Notes: generated by a model from the letters alone, not told the origin. DNA of 64,000 nt from Litoditis marina (GCA_964036275.1 OZ038433.1:2192013-2256012); one strand, 5' to 3'; counted from the first letter of the stretch, positions 12,701 through 25,689 are shown. A program made the numbers and translations.

Positions 12701-15628
12701 TTTTTACAAATAGTGTAGTGTAGAGCAGATCGTATCCGTATGATTTATGGACATGAGTGGGCTTCTATTTATTTTCTAACGCATTTTCCACCATATACTA
12801 AAGTCTACCGCGTCATGGGATATATTGTCAACGTTTTATCTTCTATTTTCAGGCTTTCTTTGCGGAGTTGAAGCACGACGACAAGCTCTCCGATCCCGCA
12901 GCCATCATTCAGGTTCGTGAGCCGACGCCAAGTCACAGATTTTTCTCAAATTTTGATTTCATTTTGTTACCATCCAGCTTTTCACAAGAGCTACGACTGT
13001 GTAAGGAGCAAGTTGTTCAACTGTTTTTCTTTTCTATATTCCAATGCCTTTCAGTGTGCCGTCCTGTACACGGCGGTGACTGGCCAGCGTCGTCTGCGTA
13101 TCATCAATCTCTGTCTGCCAGTCTCCTCGGATTACAACCAGCTGTACAGAGTAGCCGATCAGGACACGTTGACCACCTACTTGTTGCGAACAGGTACCTA
13201 CTTTTTCTCCAAGTTCGGGACAAAAATCATGAGTTTTGCATATTTCAATGAAAAACGAGCCCCCTTTCGTAGAATACTCATACCTTACTGCTTTACGTAG
13301 TCACTGCGTTATTCATCTGTTGTTGTTGACATATAGACACGGCTCTTATCATTGAGTCGTTGTTGGTATCAGGATTTCTATTTCAAACCGCATAGCTATC
13401 CGAACCGACGAAAGATGCATGTCGTTATTTCACGCGTTTCAAGAATTTCTCAAACGAAGACATACTCACTGCCGTTAGCTTTCACAATGAAAATAGTAAA
13501 TTATTCACAGCTGTGCAATTGAATCGCGAGAAGGGCAACAAGGAAATGAGGGAAACATTGGCGCAACGGTCCGCTCAAATTCTTGCTACGTACAGGTAAG
13601 AGGAAAATTGTTGTTATCATACTTTAATCACTAACTGGAACAGAATTGCATTTGAACTGCTGGTGAATTTCATTTCATCTATGCTGGTTGTTTTATTGTT
13701 TCTGTCTTTTTGGTCAAACTTCGAAAAGTTATTTTGTGGTTTTTTTTCTCGCAAGTTCGAATTGGTAAAACTTGGTGTAATCAAATGTTTGATATTTTAA
13801 GAGAAAAGTGCAGTGAGAATGCTCCACTCGGCCAGTTGATACTTCCGGAAACACTGAAGTTGTTGCCCGTTTTCGTCAATTCCATCATGAAGAACGACGC
13901 TGTGGGAGGAGGTGAGGAGAAATTATGATCTGTCACAAACAGCATTACCTCAAACATTTCTCAATTCTCATCCAATCATCTTGGTTTGCTTGTTCGTTTG
14001 CGATCTATCTTTTTTCTCTCAAAAAGTGACACTTTTATAAGTAATAATTTGCAGGATCGGAAATGACTGTTGACGACAAGTCGTGGATGATCGAACTGGT
14101 TCGCGGTCTGGGAGTTCCAGCCGCTATGCGAATGCTATACCCGAGGTAGATAATTGGAGTGACTGTCTAGAATTCTTGTGATATATCCTATGTGTGTGGT
14201 TGGACACAAGAAAGAAACGTGAGTGTACGCCAGATCGGCAAAGTAAACTCAATTTCTGAATGTCGTCAGACAGTTTCTTGTTTTTGTTCATTCGCTACCC
14301 GTTATTAGAAGACAGTATATTGCGTGGCATTCATGGAATATCGTGAAGTTTTTCTGTATCATATTCGCGCGTTTTAAGGGTGTTCCCTGTGTCTCAGTTG
14401 GATGCTCAGGATACCACCTCAGAAGTGACGTCACTGCCGTCAGCTGTTCGTGCCAGCGTCGAATACCTACAGAATGATAAGGTACCTTGTATCGTGATTC
14501 AGATAGTATAGACGGATTTCTCCAGTCATGCTCACCCTACGTTTTCAGTGCATTTGGACTGAAATTTTCCTTCCTCGACTCATGTTGTGCAGAATATGTA
14601 TTCTTGCCTAATTCTAGTCCTAGAATGACTTCTTTTATAACTGTTTTCTCCCAGGCCTACCTGATCGACAACGGTCTCGTGCTGTTCCTCTGGATTGGTC
14701 TCGGTGTCCCCGAGGTCTGGGTTCGAGATGTGTTCGGTGCCAGCTCGGTCACTCAGATGGACGCTGAATCGGTATGTGAGACCGTTTTCAACTGCGTTTG
14801 GTTCATAAACCGATGACGTGATTCGCTTTTGTACTTTGTACTCGGAAAGGAATATACCAAAAACTTATTTTATAAGCCTAAACAGAGTTTATCATTGGTG
14901 CCGTGAAGACCCAGCTGCCCAGCTCGCTGGCTTATTCATTTTATAATAAGCAGGATCAAAAAATGAAATAATATTTTAACGAATGTTTGTATTGCAGCAC
15001 ACGATACCTGAGAAGGACAACAGTCGTTCGCGGGGTCTGCGACAAGCGATTCAGTTGTTGGAGGAGGGCTCGAGGAAACGGAAGCTGTTCATCATCAGGG
15101 AGAAGGACGCCCTGGAGCCTTGGATGCGAAAGTTCCTCGTCGAGGTAGGGAAACCCTTTACAATAATAGTTATGAAAATAGTTAGTTCTGGCATGAATGA
15201 TACTTTTTCATATGGCTCATACTTCTAACCCACATCTTGGTAAATAGAGACGCAATCATGCAAAACATAAGTGTCGATGGTGCTTTCCAGGAATAGGCTG
15301 GGTGCATTAAACGGTTTAGATCTGCCCCATATTCATTTTTTTGGAAAATTAACATACAACTGTCGTTAGCTTTATACTCACGCTTCTACTTCATCTCTAA
15401 AAGTACTAGACGCATATGTATTTGATATAAAATAGAAAGTTGCAATAGTTCGGCTATCTCATAATGGTCTTCTTTTTTGTTCATCACATCGGTCATTGAA
15501 CGTATGAACGGTGATATGACACTTGAACAATATTCATATAATTGCAGGACAAGTCATGTCCCAACTCGATGTCCTACGTGGATTTCCTGTGTCACGTGCA
15601 CCGTGAGATTAGAAACATCCTCTCATAA
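4433..15628 (+). CDS. sec24: Protein transport protein Sec24, C/D class (COPII cargo adaptor), 29 exons, 1250 aa
   Basis: Sec24 pairs with Sec23 on ER membranes and selects cargo for COPII vesicles. Exons: 4433-4526, 5241-5297, 5551-5654, 5915-6044, 6336-6389, 6627-6766, 7062-7164, 7402-8144, 8341-8449, 8636-8763, 9180-9318, 9600-9715, 9942-10066, 10421-10527, 10688-10890, 11337-11453, 11815-11871, 12119-12232, 12348-12444, 12530-12612, 12853-12912, 13055-13193, 13511-13595, 13802-13911, 14055-14145, 14379-14481, 14655-14771, 14998-15144, 15548-15628 (3753 nt, all phases agree). Residues 1-475 are disordered and Gln/Pro/Gly/Met-rich. The zinc finger is C570-x2-C573-x18-C592-x2-C595, reading [20 protein letters not shown] as in SEC24C/D. 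The trunk follows ([17 protein letters not shown]), then the helical part ([18 protein letters not shown]) and the gelsolin-like end ([13 protein letters not shown]). Human SEC24C is about 1094 aa; the excess is the N-terminal repeat. The 10527/10528 donor is GC. Confidence 0.96.
4548..4835 (+). repeat. Tandem duplication in Sec24 intron 1
   Basis: Two copies with a period of 144 bp, each starting gacgaaagttctgcagctga and containing cttcaaaaacggggtagata. They differ at scattered bases. They are intronic; no function is visible. Confidence 0.85.
4961..5172. mobile_element. Long foldback element in Sec24 intron 1
   Basis: The left arm (tgtcccaggtacac..gggacgtcccatg, then gaattacggtagaaatggag) is repeated in inverted order on the right, giving arms of about 85 bp around an AT-rich centre near 5060-5085. 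It has no coding capacity and is a MITE-like foldback element. Confidence 0.8.
6670..6703 (+). repeat. sec24: CAA trinucleotide run encoding poly-Gln in Sec24
   Basis: About eleven consecutive CAA codons inside the sixth Sec24 exon. It is part of the disordered Gln-rich N-terminus and likely length-variable. Confidence 0.85.
7489..8078 (+). repeat. sec24: Coding minisatellite (PGMPGQA repeats) in Sec24
   Basis: A 21-bp unit coding for PGMPGQA, with variants that add GM, MGMP or PGM, fills most of exon 8 (residues about 258-450). Silent third-base differences between units (ggt/ggc, caa/cag, gcc/gct) show the array is not purely recent. The antisense strand is also open over this stretch, which is a side effect of the repeat composition. 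Confidence 0.92.
10521..10536 (+). other. sec24: GC-type 5' splice site in Sec24
   Basis: Exon 14 reads ctg gtt gta g and is followed by gcgagt. Phase 1 continues at the acceptor after atggcag (10687), giving MLVVVEVVNN. The only GT alternative (before gtaggc) leads to a stop in the next exon with that acceptor. Confidence 0.7.
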
Positions 15629-16899
15629 GATCGTCTCATTTTTCTGTACCATTTTGCATGGGGAGAAAGGCAATTCGTTAGATTCTGGTTCGTACCTGGT
15701 ATCTTTCTCGACTAGCTACCTATTTCATTTGTTTTCTTGCTTTTCATCATGTTATCTGTTTGATACAGCGGGGCCCATCTCCCAGGCGTGTTAATAGTTA
15801 TTCACCTTGTTTTTAGACTTTCCTTGCATGACTCTTGCTATCTGTTTTTCTACAAGGCGGTGTTTGTACTTTGTAGGTTTATGTTGAATCTAGAACCAAT
15901 AGTTCACGTCTGAATCCGGTGTCTATTACGTTTTCCCAGATGGTTTTCTTGTTGAGCCCTTTTTCAGACCAAAGTACAAAGTACAAACTTGCCTCAGCTG
16001 TGATGATTGTAGTCGACTCGAGTTGCCTTCTTTTTCCCATCCCTTTACACGTGTTACCAAGAGATACTAGTTTGTTTGCCAATGAAGTGTGATAGAAACT
16101 AATTTGAGATAAGATATTTATGATAATTTATTATTTACAGAGACGGTTAATTTCAAGGTTCACCCTAGGGTGTGAATTGTTGCGAGTGATTGGGCTGTTG
16201 TTCTTGTTTATTGGGGTCTGCTTTCCAGTAGAACAACCATACACATGTACACCATTTCAGAAGTATTGCCTGTTTTATAGAAGTATATAATCTTGTTTTA
16301 ATCATATCGGGCGGTTGGATAATATTGTTCTATTAGCAGGATCTATTTATTAAGTATTTCTTCCATCCATTACCTTTGTGTGTAAATTTTATCGAATAAA
16401 TGTATTTTCTATGGACTTGATATAATTAAACCATCGACGTACCGGCGTTGTTTCAATCTATACTTTTCAAACTGCTTTTCGGTCCCCGCAGACTAGCGAC
16501 GAAATAGTAGAAGCCATCTCTACTTACCTCGTTCAAACAACCTGATCCAATTTCATTATCGGTTGAAGAAGTCTGGGATGATGTGGGTAACGTGTAGAAG
16601 TGTCACATATATCCTAGTACCCAGGGCACTCAAAACACAGCTAACTGTGTACTCGATCAAATGCATTCCACATTTCTACAGACCTATTTCATTAGGATTC
16701 ATTCTTGGTTTTTGGTGGCAGATATAAAAAGCATAGTACGACCATTGATTGTGCGATGCATACAGTACACACGATCGATAACCATACTTTGCTCGATGGT
16801 GTCGCAGACTAAAAAGTACGACTAGGCCCTAACACTACCGTATGTTGACCATACGATATTCACTGAGTGGTTGTCAGACATTTCCATAGTCATCCATGT
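15629..16899 (+). other. Sec24 3' UTR and spacer to POLD2
   Basis: No coding exon was seen. The duplicated word gtactttgta and its complement occur around 15860 and 15975. Beyond the AATAAA at 16395 there are about 510 bp before the POLD2 acceptor, a spacing that would allow either independent promoters or a loose polycistron. Confidence 0.5.
16395..16400 (+). terminator. sec24: Candidate poly(A) signal of Sec24
   Basis: AATAAA lies 767 nt after the Sec24 stop, within an AT-rich stretch. It is the first clean hexamer downstream of the gene. Confidence 0.45.
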
Positions 16900-16914
16900 C
16901 GTATCATTTCAGTC
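16900..16914 (+). promoter_or_regulatory. POLD2: 3' splice acceptor 2 nt upstream of the POLD2 ATG
   Basis: The tract cgtatcatttcag ends at 16912; tc follows, then ATG at 16915. A 2-nt leader cannot be a complete transcript start, so splicing (cis or spliced-leader trans) onto this site is likely. Confidence 0.6.
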
Positions 16915-19900
16915 ATGGTTCAGTTGGATCGTGTCCAGTTACCGTACTCCAATGATTCTTCCCGTTTCGTTCTCTCGAAGGAGGACATGTCGAATGCGTT
17001 TCAGCGACAATACTTCCACGTCTATCGCTCGCGTCTCGACGCCCTGAAGCCAAGGATTCTGGCGGCAGCAGAGGCATTGGGTGAGCAGTAGGTTGTTTAT
17101 CAAGTTCAAAATTTCCAGTTTCTAGTTTTTCGAGGTCTGGGAAAACCCCTTTTTTTTTTTGACATTCGAGTTTAGTTCTAGCGAGCAGCTACTTCATTCA
17201 TTATGAGAAGGAGAAAGTGGTTCAAATGGGTGTGGATAGTTACAAACAAATAGATAGTTCGCTAAGAAGGGGGACGCTATTACCACACCATTGTAGAGTG
17301 TGTGAACGTTGTATGGATACTGTATGTATCACTTTTGGGGTTTCATGCTCGCTAACCTAAGTTTTATATTCGGTGAATGGCGATGGGCTGTATCTTCATT
17401 TGTTGAGTTATAATTGTGCTTGCGATGAATCTGTGCGAAAAAAAAGGTGAGTTAATGATTTGACGATGTATTGAATATCGTTTTATTCAGGTCTGTCCTC
17501 CTCCTACAAACAGCTCGAGGGTCTGGTGTGTAACGAGAAGACGCTGGTCATCGGAACAATCGAGAAGAGAATCAGTCTGCGTCCGAGTATTCTCAAGGCA
17601 AGTGTGCGCTCCTTAGTTACGAAACCAATGGCATCATACGACGATGTTTTGTTGGTGATATCGATTTTTTGGAAGGTTCCTCAATCAGAAACATATCTGA
17701 GCGGTTGGGACTTTAGGGTCAAAGTGTTTCAGACTATTTTTAAATGAATAAGTATTAAATATGATAGTTTTGTTACAGGAACTGGCAGAGGAGGAGCGAA
17801 TGCTGCCCGAGGACGCCGAGATAGAAACGGAGGCCGATCAGCCGAACCTCGTCTCCAGCAAGGACTTTCTCGAGTTCGAAGACGAGAAACAGATTGTCAA
17901 ACTGCAGGCATGTGATCTTTTGTACACTTTCTTGAAACTTATCGAAAAACGGTGTAATTTAGCGAAATTGTAAAAAATCAACTGAGGAGTTTGGCGAGAA
18001 CTTGCTTACTTTGGGCCCTTCCCGCTCACGACCTCCCAAAAAATAAACTCGCGCCCGCGTTATGAAATCGTGGTTTCTGGTTCGGAACCGATTCGAGATT
18101 TTTGTGTTTGTGCAAGTTGCAGATTGATCTGAGTTGTAGTTTGTTCTCTGTAATTGAGTTATGGCTTGCTCTGAGCAAAAGTGTTTTCTTCCGAAACACG
18201 ACTGAGAAGAAGATGACCAAACCACAAACACGGCCAAATAAAACAACACGTACTTCAGCCTTCCTCTCCTGAAGCGACCCCTATAGCAGTGTTTTACAGG
18301 GCAACATCACAATGGACGAGGTAGCCACTGGCTGTACAGTTGGCCTTTATGGATATCAGGTATTTCATAGGCACTTCTCGAAACCAGAACTATCCAGTTG
18401 CCTATCGGGAATACGGCCACGCCTTAGGCCACTTTATCAAAATGGAAATTTCAGTAGAAGAGGAGAAAATTGAGGTAAAAAGGCGTAGTTACCATGCACA
18501 TAATATTACGTGTACATTTTTTGTTCGAACATTTATTCCATAAGAATGAAGTTTTTCTACCTAAACTTAAGGCAGTAGTATTTAGCATTTATCTTGAAAG
18601 TAGGTTTCTTAAACCACTACTTGGACGCACATTCGGTACTCAAGATGACGATGCTTGCAGGTGAAAGATGACGTATTTCACGTGGAGCAGTGCATCTGGC
18701 CCCTTCCGGAACCGCAACTGGCATGGCCGACAACCGGCCGGCACGGGGCCACCATCGCCTTCGTTTCCGGTCTGGAACTGACGGGGAATGTCACCCTTGA
18801 TGTGAGTTACGAACGTCTAGAGAGGATTACGAAACAATAATAAAAATCTCTCATGGCAGCTGATTCAGCTGTGTAAAACTTCAATGGAAGAATCAGATAC
18901 ACACATCACAGTTTCAATTCAAACCTAGAAGGACTGTCCGTAGAGGGATGTCTTTCAAAATCGGTGGCATGGGTATTATTCTAATAGAAAGATGGAAAAT
19001 GCGCGAGCAAGTGAATACGATCAGTGTTTTGGAGTGGAAAAAATGGGTTGTTTCTCAAATGCAACCACATTCACTTTACATAACCAAAAAGTCTTGCTGT
19101 TTGTTGACTAACTACTAACAGCGGTAACCGATTCCAAATGTAACGAAATGAACGACTGTTTCTTTTTTGTTTCCACATTCCTCGCCCGAGTCCGTTGTTT
19201 TTGGTATTGATTACTTCTATATAGAATCTTTATTGAATGATTGAATTCAAAAGAATGGGTAACGCAAATAACTATTGACAGCCGTAACATGTGAAAAGTT
19301 AATTCATATGTGAAAAAGTAACATGTGAAAAGGTAACATGAATTCTACTTAATTCATGTTACCTTTTTACGTGTTACGGTTGTCAATACTAACTCAATAG
19401 TCCATAGTTGTTAGTACAAGCTACAAGTGGTTTTTTTACTTCTCATGTTTGATTCAGAGTGCGACCACACTGGCGTTCTCTGTGATGTCTCGTTGGATGA
19501 ATGGCGAGATGGCTCTGTCTACCGACGAGAAGACGCTGGCGGCCAGCGTCGAGCGACTCGTAGTTGCCGGAGACAGCATCTTCGTGGGACAGGTGGGCTT
19601 CAAATTGACAAAACAGGTTACATAAGCTTACATAAGGCGCCTTTGTTTTCCACGAAAAAAATGATCGAAATTCAAGTTTTTTTATTAGGATGACTGACTG
19701 AACTGGAAAAGTGGGTGGCAACTGGCAAATCAATGAGGTTTTCAACATTATGGTTGAAAATGGTTGAAATTAGTATATTCTCCATGTCCTATCGTCTTTG
19801 AACCTCGGTTGAACATCGTCTAGTATGAAATTAGTATAGTTCGAAATCTCGATTATGAAGAAAAACGGGTGAATGATTGAACCATTCAACAAAGTCGCCT

Positions 19901-22900
19901 TACGTTTGGATGCAGGACGCATATTTCAAGTTCATCACCTCAACTTAAAATGCTTCTGAACTGGGGAAAATCAGACTATGGGTGGACATTTTTCCAGTCA
20001 TTCATATTCTTACTCAGGGTGTTGTAGTATTTGAACTTGATCACGGCGCTATTGGAACAACGTTCATCGTTTAACTGCGAAGGGTTTGTTGTTTTACTGA
20101 ATAATCACCCGTTTTCATTTTTGTGGATACCCCTAAACCATTTTTTGTCACTATTGAGGTGTTTATCTAGGTGGTCATGTCACATGTATTACACTGTTGT
20201 TTTTCGCCTCCATTGCTTGTATAGATAGTGGTAAGCGGCGCAATAGATGTACAAATTGGTCCCCTTTGCGGCCTGACCCCATGTAACAGGTGCTTGCGCC
20301 ATCCTGCTTGTTTATCTCTTATGAGGTGTGGAGTGGCTGGGTGGGCGGTGTCTTTTATCCTAATTGCTACAGTGATCAGTTAATGGGCCGGTGTTGGATG
20401 AGGTGAATTGTGGTCGATAATATATCCCCGATTGGGGTGAAGGAATGTCACCTATTCAACGCCCGTTTTGGCAATCAGCTGAAAGAAACCGACAATTAGA
20501 GACGAAAGTGTTTGAAGCAGCCGAACTGCTTCTCAAGTTTATGTTCAAGTTGGAGGTAGTTGAGAGAGACAGTCGGGAAAAGAGAGAGAAAGGAAAGAGA
20601 GAAAAGTATGAAAGAGAGAGAGAAAGGGAAGGGCGATTGAAGAATTTGTAGTGTATGAGTACAAATTGCATCAACTGATTTTTTGAAAATGTACCAAAGT
20701 TCAACATCTCATTTTCAGGCTCGCGAGTTTTCTTCCGTGGTCGGTTATCTGAAGTTGGCGCAACACGATGCGACGCCAAGTGGCGCCAGTATCGGCCAAC
20801 TGGACCGTCTTTTGGCCAAGATGACGGTCAGTTGAATGAATGAATTAGCACACAAGTGAAACATGAGAAAAGACACATAGTTGAATTTGATGCACACTTC
20901 AGTTAATTTCCTAGTCAAGTCACGTCCAGAACCTTATTATTGCAAACACAGTCCTTTCTCTGTATTTAGTTGTGAAATATACCCGAATTCGGAAAAATAT
21001 AAAAAACCAATTTTGCATAACTATTTTTCACAGAAATATCAGCTGGTTCCGTTATTTGATGCGTGTTGACAGCGAATTTAATGAATTCCAGCCAGCGTAG
21101 GTAACAGCTGTAGTTGATGCTGGTACGGGGCTTGTTTGGAATTTAACGACCCCCTTAGCCTCTGCGGTCATAGCATTCAGAAATACCGGAATAGTGTAGA
21201 AGACCAGTAAAATGGGACTGCTGTGCGTTTTATCGATTGAATTTCGTGAAATTTGGTACTTTTCTGTTACACTTTATCATCGTTTTGTTGGGGAACCCTT
21301 CGTTGACGATTGCTCCTGGGTGTCAGAAAGTACATAACCGATATTATGATACCACATTCCTTCAAAACGTCGAATTTGGTTTTAATGAAAGTGTCAGCCA
21401 TTTTTAGCTAAGGCTAAAGCGAAGAATATTCTGACTATCATTACTGTCAGTCCTGCTGTCATTTGATAGATTTATACTTGTTTCTTTGGCCCAGTCCCTT
21501 AGCTATACGCAATACATTGTATGCATGGATTCATGACTATAAATCGGATTACGGTATATGCGTGTGACATCTGCCACGATGATAGCCTCTATGAATAGAA
21601 GAACATGTGTCCGAATGACCAGATTACGTGGCACACTCCTTGTCCGGTTCAAGATGGGTCGGTCAGGACCTCGAGTACCGGACGAAATGGTACCTGAGTA
21701 TAGCCATTTCTACATCTGACTGATTTTAAGTAACCCTTTTCAGGTTACCTGAGAAATTAGCCTAAATCCGAAATTCGGTTACGTTTGAAACTAACGGCGA
21801 ATTTGGTGTTAGCTTGAAGGGTAATGTGGCTTTCGAGGTTATCAACGGGTAAAAATGTAATTTACCCCTGTGTAGGAGATAAGTGATTGGACCGATTGGT
21901 CGCACATAGTTTAAAACTTTGCATTTGAAAAAAATCGTGTTTTCGAGTATCGGGTTGGACTTAAAGAGGGACGATTATGTGGTCCAATCCTGACGCTTCA
22001 GTACTTTTTACTGCAATACATTTCTCAATTGCAGTTTAAAGGACCGTTGACACGGGATTGGTCCACATTATCGTCCTGCTTTAATCATTTCTTTGAACTT
22101 AAAAACTTTCATTTCATTTCAGTCGAAGATGTGCGTGGATGTGATGTCGGGCACGGGCGATCCGACCACTCAGCTCTGGCCGCAGCAGGTGAGCAAAAAG
22201 ATGACGTCATAATCTTATCCCAGTTCCGATCTAGATTGGAATTCATTGATACGGATATTTCACTGTTCTTCTCATTGGAACGATAGGCGAATTTCAATAC
22301 CCACGTCATGGTTGTAAAAAATCAACAGAGAGTAGTTGTCTGGAAACTTTCCAAAATGAATTACAGTACCCAGGTAACGTAAACATCAACAAAAAGTAGT
22401 TTGGAACGTTTAAATGGAGAATACAAGCAACATGTTTTCGATGTAGTTAATCGTGCCACCCGGAATATATGCTTTATCAACTGTCAGTACCCCTGCCATC
22501 GGCTTCGCATTCTGGAGTCACCAAGGTCATACTACAAATAAGGGTTTTGCCACTTCTCACACATGATTTTTACATCTACTTCCAGGCTATTCATCGTGCG
22601 TGTCTTCCGTTGGCTTCGTTGAACGGGGCCGCCCTGGGTCTCGTCACGAACCCCTACCATTTCACTCTGGGTGGTCTCGAAATGATTGCCACATCTGGTT
22701 AGTTTTTGACGATGACTAACTGGTTTCAAACTTGTTCTCCTTGGACTGATCGGGGTACACTATTTCACGTGTTTTTAGTTAGTATGTTCAACTAGGCGGT
22801 GTTTGATTACCATTAATTCATAGAGATGGAGTTCAAGGGCCAAATAGGGTGATTTCCGCCCGAAAAAGTTCATTTTACGTTCAAGAGACTTTTTCCCAGT

Positions 22901-24760
22901 TTAGCCGTGTTTGGCGCTTCATCTGAGATAGTTGAATATCTCTTGTAGTATAATATCCCCGATCTCTTATTTCGTATGCCTAACCTGAGCGGTGTGCCGG
23001 GAGGTGATTAGCGCCAACTGTGGCATGCATGGTGCCAATTAGTGTTGCGCGAGCGGGTCGCGGCGGCTTTTATGGGCCCGGCTAGTGGGCGAGAAACGGA
23101 GACGGCTTGTATGGTATAGAGACGGATATAGAGCCAGATTGATACAGAGAAATAGAAGAGGGCCATTAAGGTTTGAATGGACTGTAATTAGAGGAGGCAG
23201 GGATTCCGTGACACATGGTTGGGTCCAGATATGAGATGGGCATTTGAATTGGAGATGAGTAGGTTGCAGTCGTGTGGAGATACAAGCAACTTGTAGAAAC
23301 ATGCGGAAAAGTTTATTCACTTCGGTGTTGATTGTGTACAACAGTTTGTTTTCGAGCAGAGTTTAGTTTTGCAATCCAACGCTACTCCAAAACTTTGACA
23401 TACCTATCCACGAGGTTTTTGTTATAAAATATGAATTTTACCGGAATTAGATTCATTCGGAACAGCTGGAGTTCAAGCACACTAATTAAGTTTGTTGACG
23501 ATTCACAATATAGCCTAAGCTGAATCTCGCTATTTCCTGAAATAGACGTCTAGTTCTAAATATAGGGGGTCTACTTTTTGTCCTGACAAGTTTACCAACG
23601 GGACAGGACGAAAAACTTTGTTGCGATATCTGGGTGATTCATTTTCCCTCCCCCTTCCACAATGCGCCTTTTGCCGGATAGCCATGTGTGAAAGGGTTAA
23701 TCCGCCGCCTCATGATATATGAGGTGTAGATATGCCATGTCGGTTAGTAGACGGATGACGGATGGAGCTGTCTTCAGCACAAAGTACCCCCATATCCTTG
23801 GAGAACATGGTGTTTATTTGGGATAGTTAGAAATGATTAGGTCTAGAATTAAAATGCGATATTCCTTAATTTGAAAATGTTCTGAATTCGGAAGTGAATT
23901 CGATACAAAAGTAGTTAATTTCAGGTTTTGGAAGAAATAAAACAACATTTTTCGCAAGATGTCGACTGAAAGACAGCGGCATAAACCAAAAGTACATCAT
24001 CTATCGTTTCAGGTCAGAATGTGACGGATCTGCGTCGTCTGAGCGCCGTCTCCTCCAGTTGTGACGTCATGGACCTTCTCGTCAGATGGCAGCATCTGGC
24101 ACCAACGGCACCCGACACCGTCGACGCGTTTCCCCTCGAGGGCAGGTTAGTGGGTTTTCGGCTCGAATAATATTTTTTACACGGACATTTAACGTTAATA
24201 GTGAAGAATCGTGAAGAACACGTGTGTATTGATACATGCCAGCTCAACAGTAACTAAATAGATATGCATGTTTTCGTCACTACACATTAGCGCCAGCGTC
24301 GATTCACTTTGAACGTCGATGTAAAAAGTATGAATGCCTTCGTAAGCGTAGTATTTTGGTCAGTTCAATATGCTTCTTGATAGGTGTATTCTAATCTCGC
24401 GACGGCCTCATAAGCCTTACACCGATCTCGTCAATGCCAAGACGGTGAATGATAGAATGCATATGTTCTCGTTTCACGGACAATTCACTTGGTTCTCAGA
24501 TTTGCTCATGATTAGGTTCTCCTGAGTACTGTCCCCGTGCTAGCTTCAAGAAATGAGCTTACAGGGATCCTTTCGCTCTACCACGTGTTCCACACGTGAT
24601 GATCACGGGAAATCAGCCACGCGCCGAGCACCGTTGGACCGAAAATGAACACGGGAAGACGTTGCTCATCTCCCTCCCACGTTTCTCACGTACCCCTACC
24701 GTAACCCTGCTGAACATGGAGACAATGACAGTCTCATACAAGTATTTCGGTGCGGTATAA
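16915..24760 (+). CDS. POLD2: DNA polymerase delta small (p50) subunit, 11 exons, 450 aa
   Basis: This is the B-subunit scaffold of replicative polymerase delta, bridging the catalytic subunit and p66. Exons: 16915-17080, 17491-17597, 17779-17907, 18300-18359, 18661-18801, 19458-19592, 20719-20826, 22123-22188, 22586-22697, 24013-24145, 24565-24760 (1353 nt, phases agree, stop TAA). Family signatures: FSRQYxHxY-like FQRQYFHVYRSRL near residue 35, LRPSILKELAEEERMLPED, the OB-fold stretch GNITMDEVATGCTVGLYGYQ, and the inactive phosphoesterase core with CVDVMSGTGDPTTQLWPQQ (residues 286-304). Later come LVTNPYHFTLGGLEMIATSG, QNVTDLRRLS and, in the last exon, DPFALPRVPHVMITGNQPR, matching the human TDPFxxPxxPHVxxxGN block. 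Human POLD2 is 469 aa. Introns 2 and 3 begin with GC. Confidence 0.96.
17590..17607 (+). other. POLD2: GC-type 5' splice site, POLD2 intron 2
   Basis: ctcaag is followed by gcaagt, the classical GC-AG donor. Joining to the acceptor at 17778 restores PSILKELAEE, colinear with the human sequence. Confidence 0.88.
17900..17916 (+). other. POLD2: GC-type 5' splice site, POLD2 intron 3
   Basis: ctgcag is followed by gcatgt. Joining in phase 0 to 18300 gives KLQGNITMDE. The nearby GT two bases on would break the frame with that acceptor. Confidence 0.8.
18030..18260. mobile_element. gatcaaactacaaacac foldback family, diverged copy in POLD2 intron 4
   Basis: accaaaccacaaacacggcc followed by aaacaacacgta resembles the arm of the family best seen at 25828-25950 (gatcaaactacaaacacagc, then caacatacaccgtat). 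It is diverged and non-coding. Confidence 0.4.
19271..19400. repeat. Foldback element in POLD2 intron 5
   Basis: The outer word attgacagccgtaacatgtg is mirrored by cgtgttacggttgtcaat. The inner arms aaggtaacatgaatt and aattcatgttacctt flank a 6-nt loop. Several aagtaacatgtgaa repeats lie on the left arm only. Confidence 0.75.
21961..22084. mobile_element. TTAA foldback MITE, copy 2 (POLD2 intron 7)
   Basis: TTAAAGAGGGACGATTATGT at the left and the complementary cgtcctgctttaa at the right, so it is bounded by TTAA on both sides. It ends 38 bp before the next POLD2 exon, close to its acceptor. Confidence 0.88.
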
Positions 24761-25689
24761 TTCGCAATGTTTCTTATATGTCATTTCTGGTGCACGATTG
24801 ATCTTATAATCTTGTTTTATCTATTTCACTTATGTTTATACGTTGTTTACAAGTTGCTCCACGATATTGTTCTCATATAAGGTCTCTTTTGCTCGGTTAA
24901 GGTCTCTTTTTACATCTGAATACTTTATCACGTTACATGTCTTTTCTGCAGGTATAAATTTGACCTCATGCTCAGTCACGCAACTCGTTGTTTTCTCATC
25001 CGGTGTGTACGGTAGCTTCCGGTATTTGATAGGAAATGAGTGAATGGGACTGGGTCAATGGAGTAAGCCGTTGGGCAATCTGTCCCCTTACAGTACAATG
25101 CTCGTTGTTTGTCGAAAGGCTATGGATAGGTGTCTATTGGGCTGTGGATTACGTACGCTATCATCATCCTAACGTCTATTCAAACCTCACCTTGTATGGG
25201 TTGTCTGTAAAATGAATCTTGTGTTTATTTTAGCTGTATTCGAAACATGAAGTGAGGATAAAGGTAATTTGGAAATATTTATTAGTTTGAGCTCAATCTT
25301 CCCTACTTTTTCATAAATTACATTATTAATTGATATCATAGAACTCGGAATGGGAAGGGAGACAAATACTTCTTCCAATCGAGGCTGGTTCTAAACTGCG
25401 GCTGGCAAGGAAATAATGGAATTGGAGAGTTACTGTAACTCATAATTTCCACCCTGATCGTTACATTAAGTGTACTGTAAAGGTAGGGCAATAAATCTCA
25501 AACTATTTGCACAGCTGAAATTTCGGTTCGGAAGAAGTATTGTCTATTAGCAACCGGTATGAAGGAATAAAGGCAGTGGCGAAGGAGATTAGACAAGCAA
25601 TGCACGGGCAGAGAAGGATAGAACATGTACAGACAGGTAATAGTAGGTACCACCGAACGAATTAGATATATACTGTCAGTCAATCGCAC

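Noticed and set aside
20445..20651. Possible extra POLD2 exon (frame with RNRQLETKVFEAAELLLK)
   Set aside because: Exon 6 and the exon at 20719 join directly in phase 0 and match the family (GDSIFVGQAREFSS). The frame runs into a GA-rich repeat.
24390..24520. Open stretch before the last POLD2 exon
   Set aside because: The phase-2 junction from 24145 to 24565 restores the conserved DPFALP block. Including this stretch would interrupt it.
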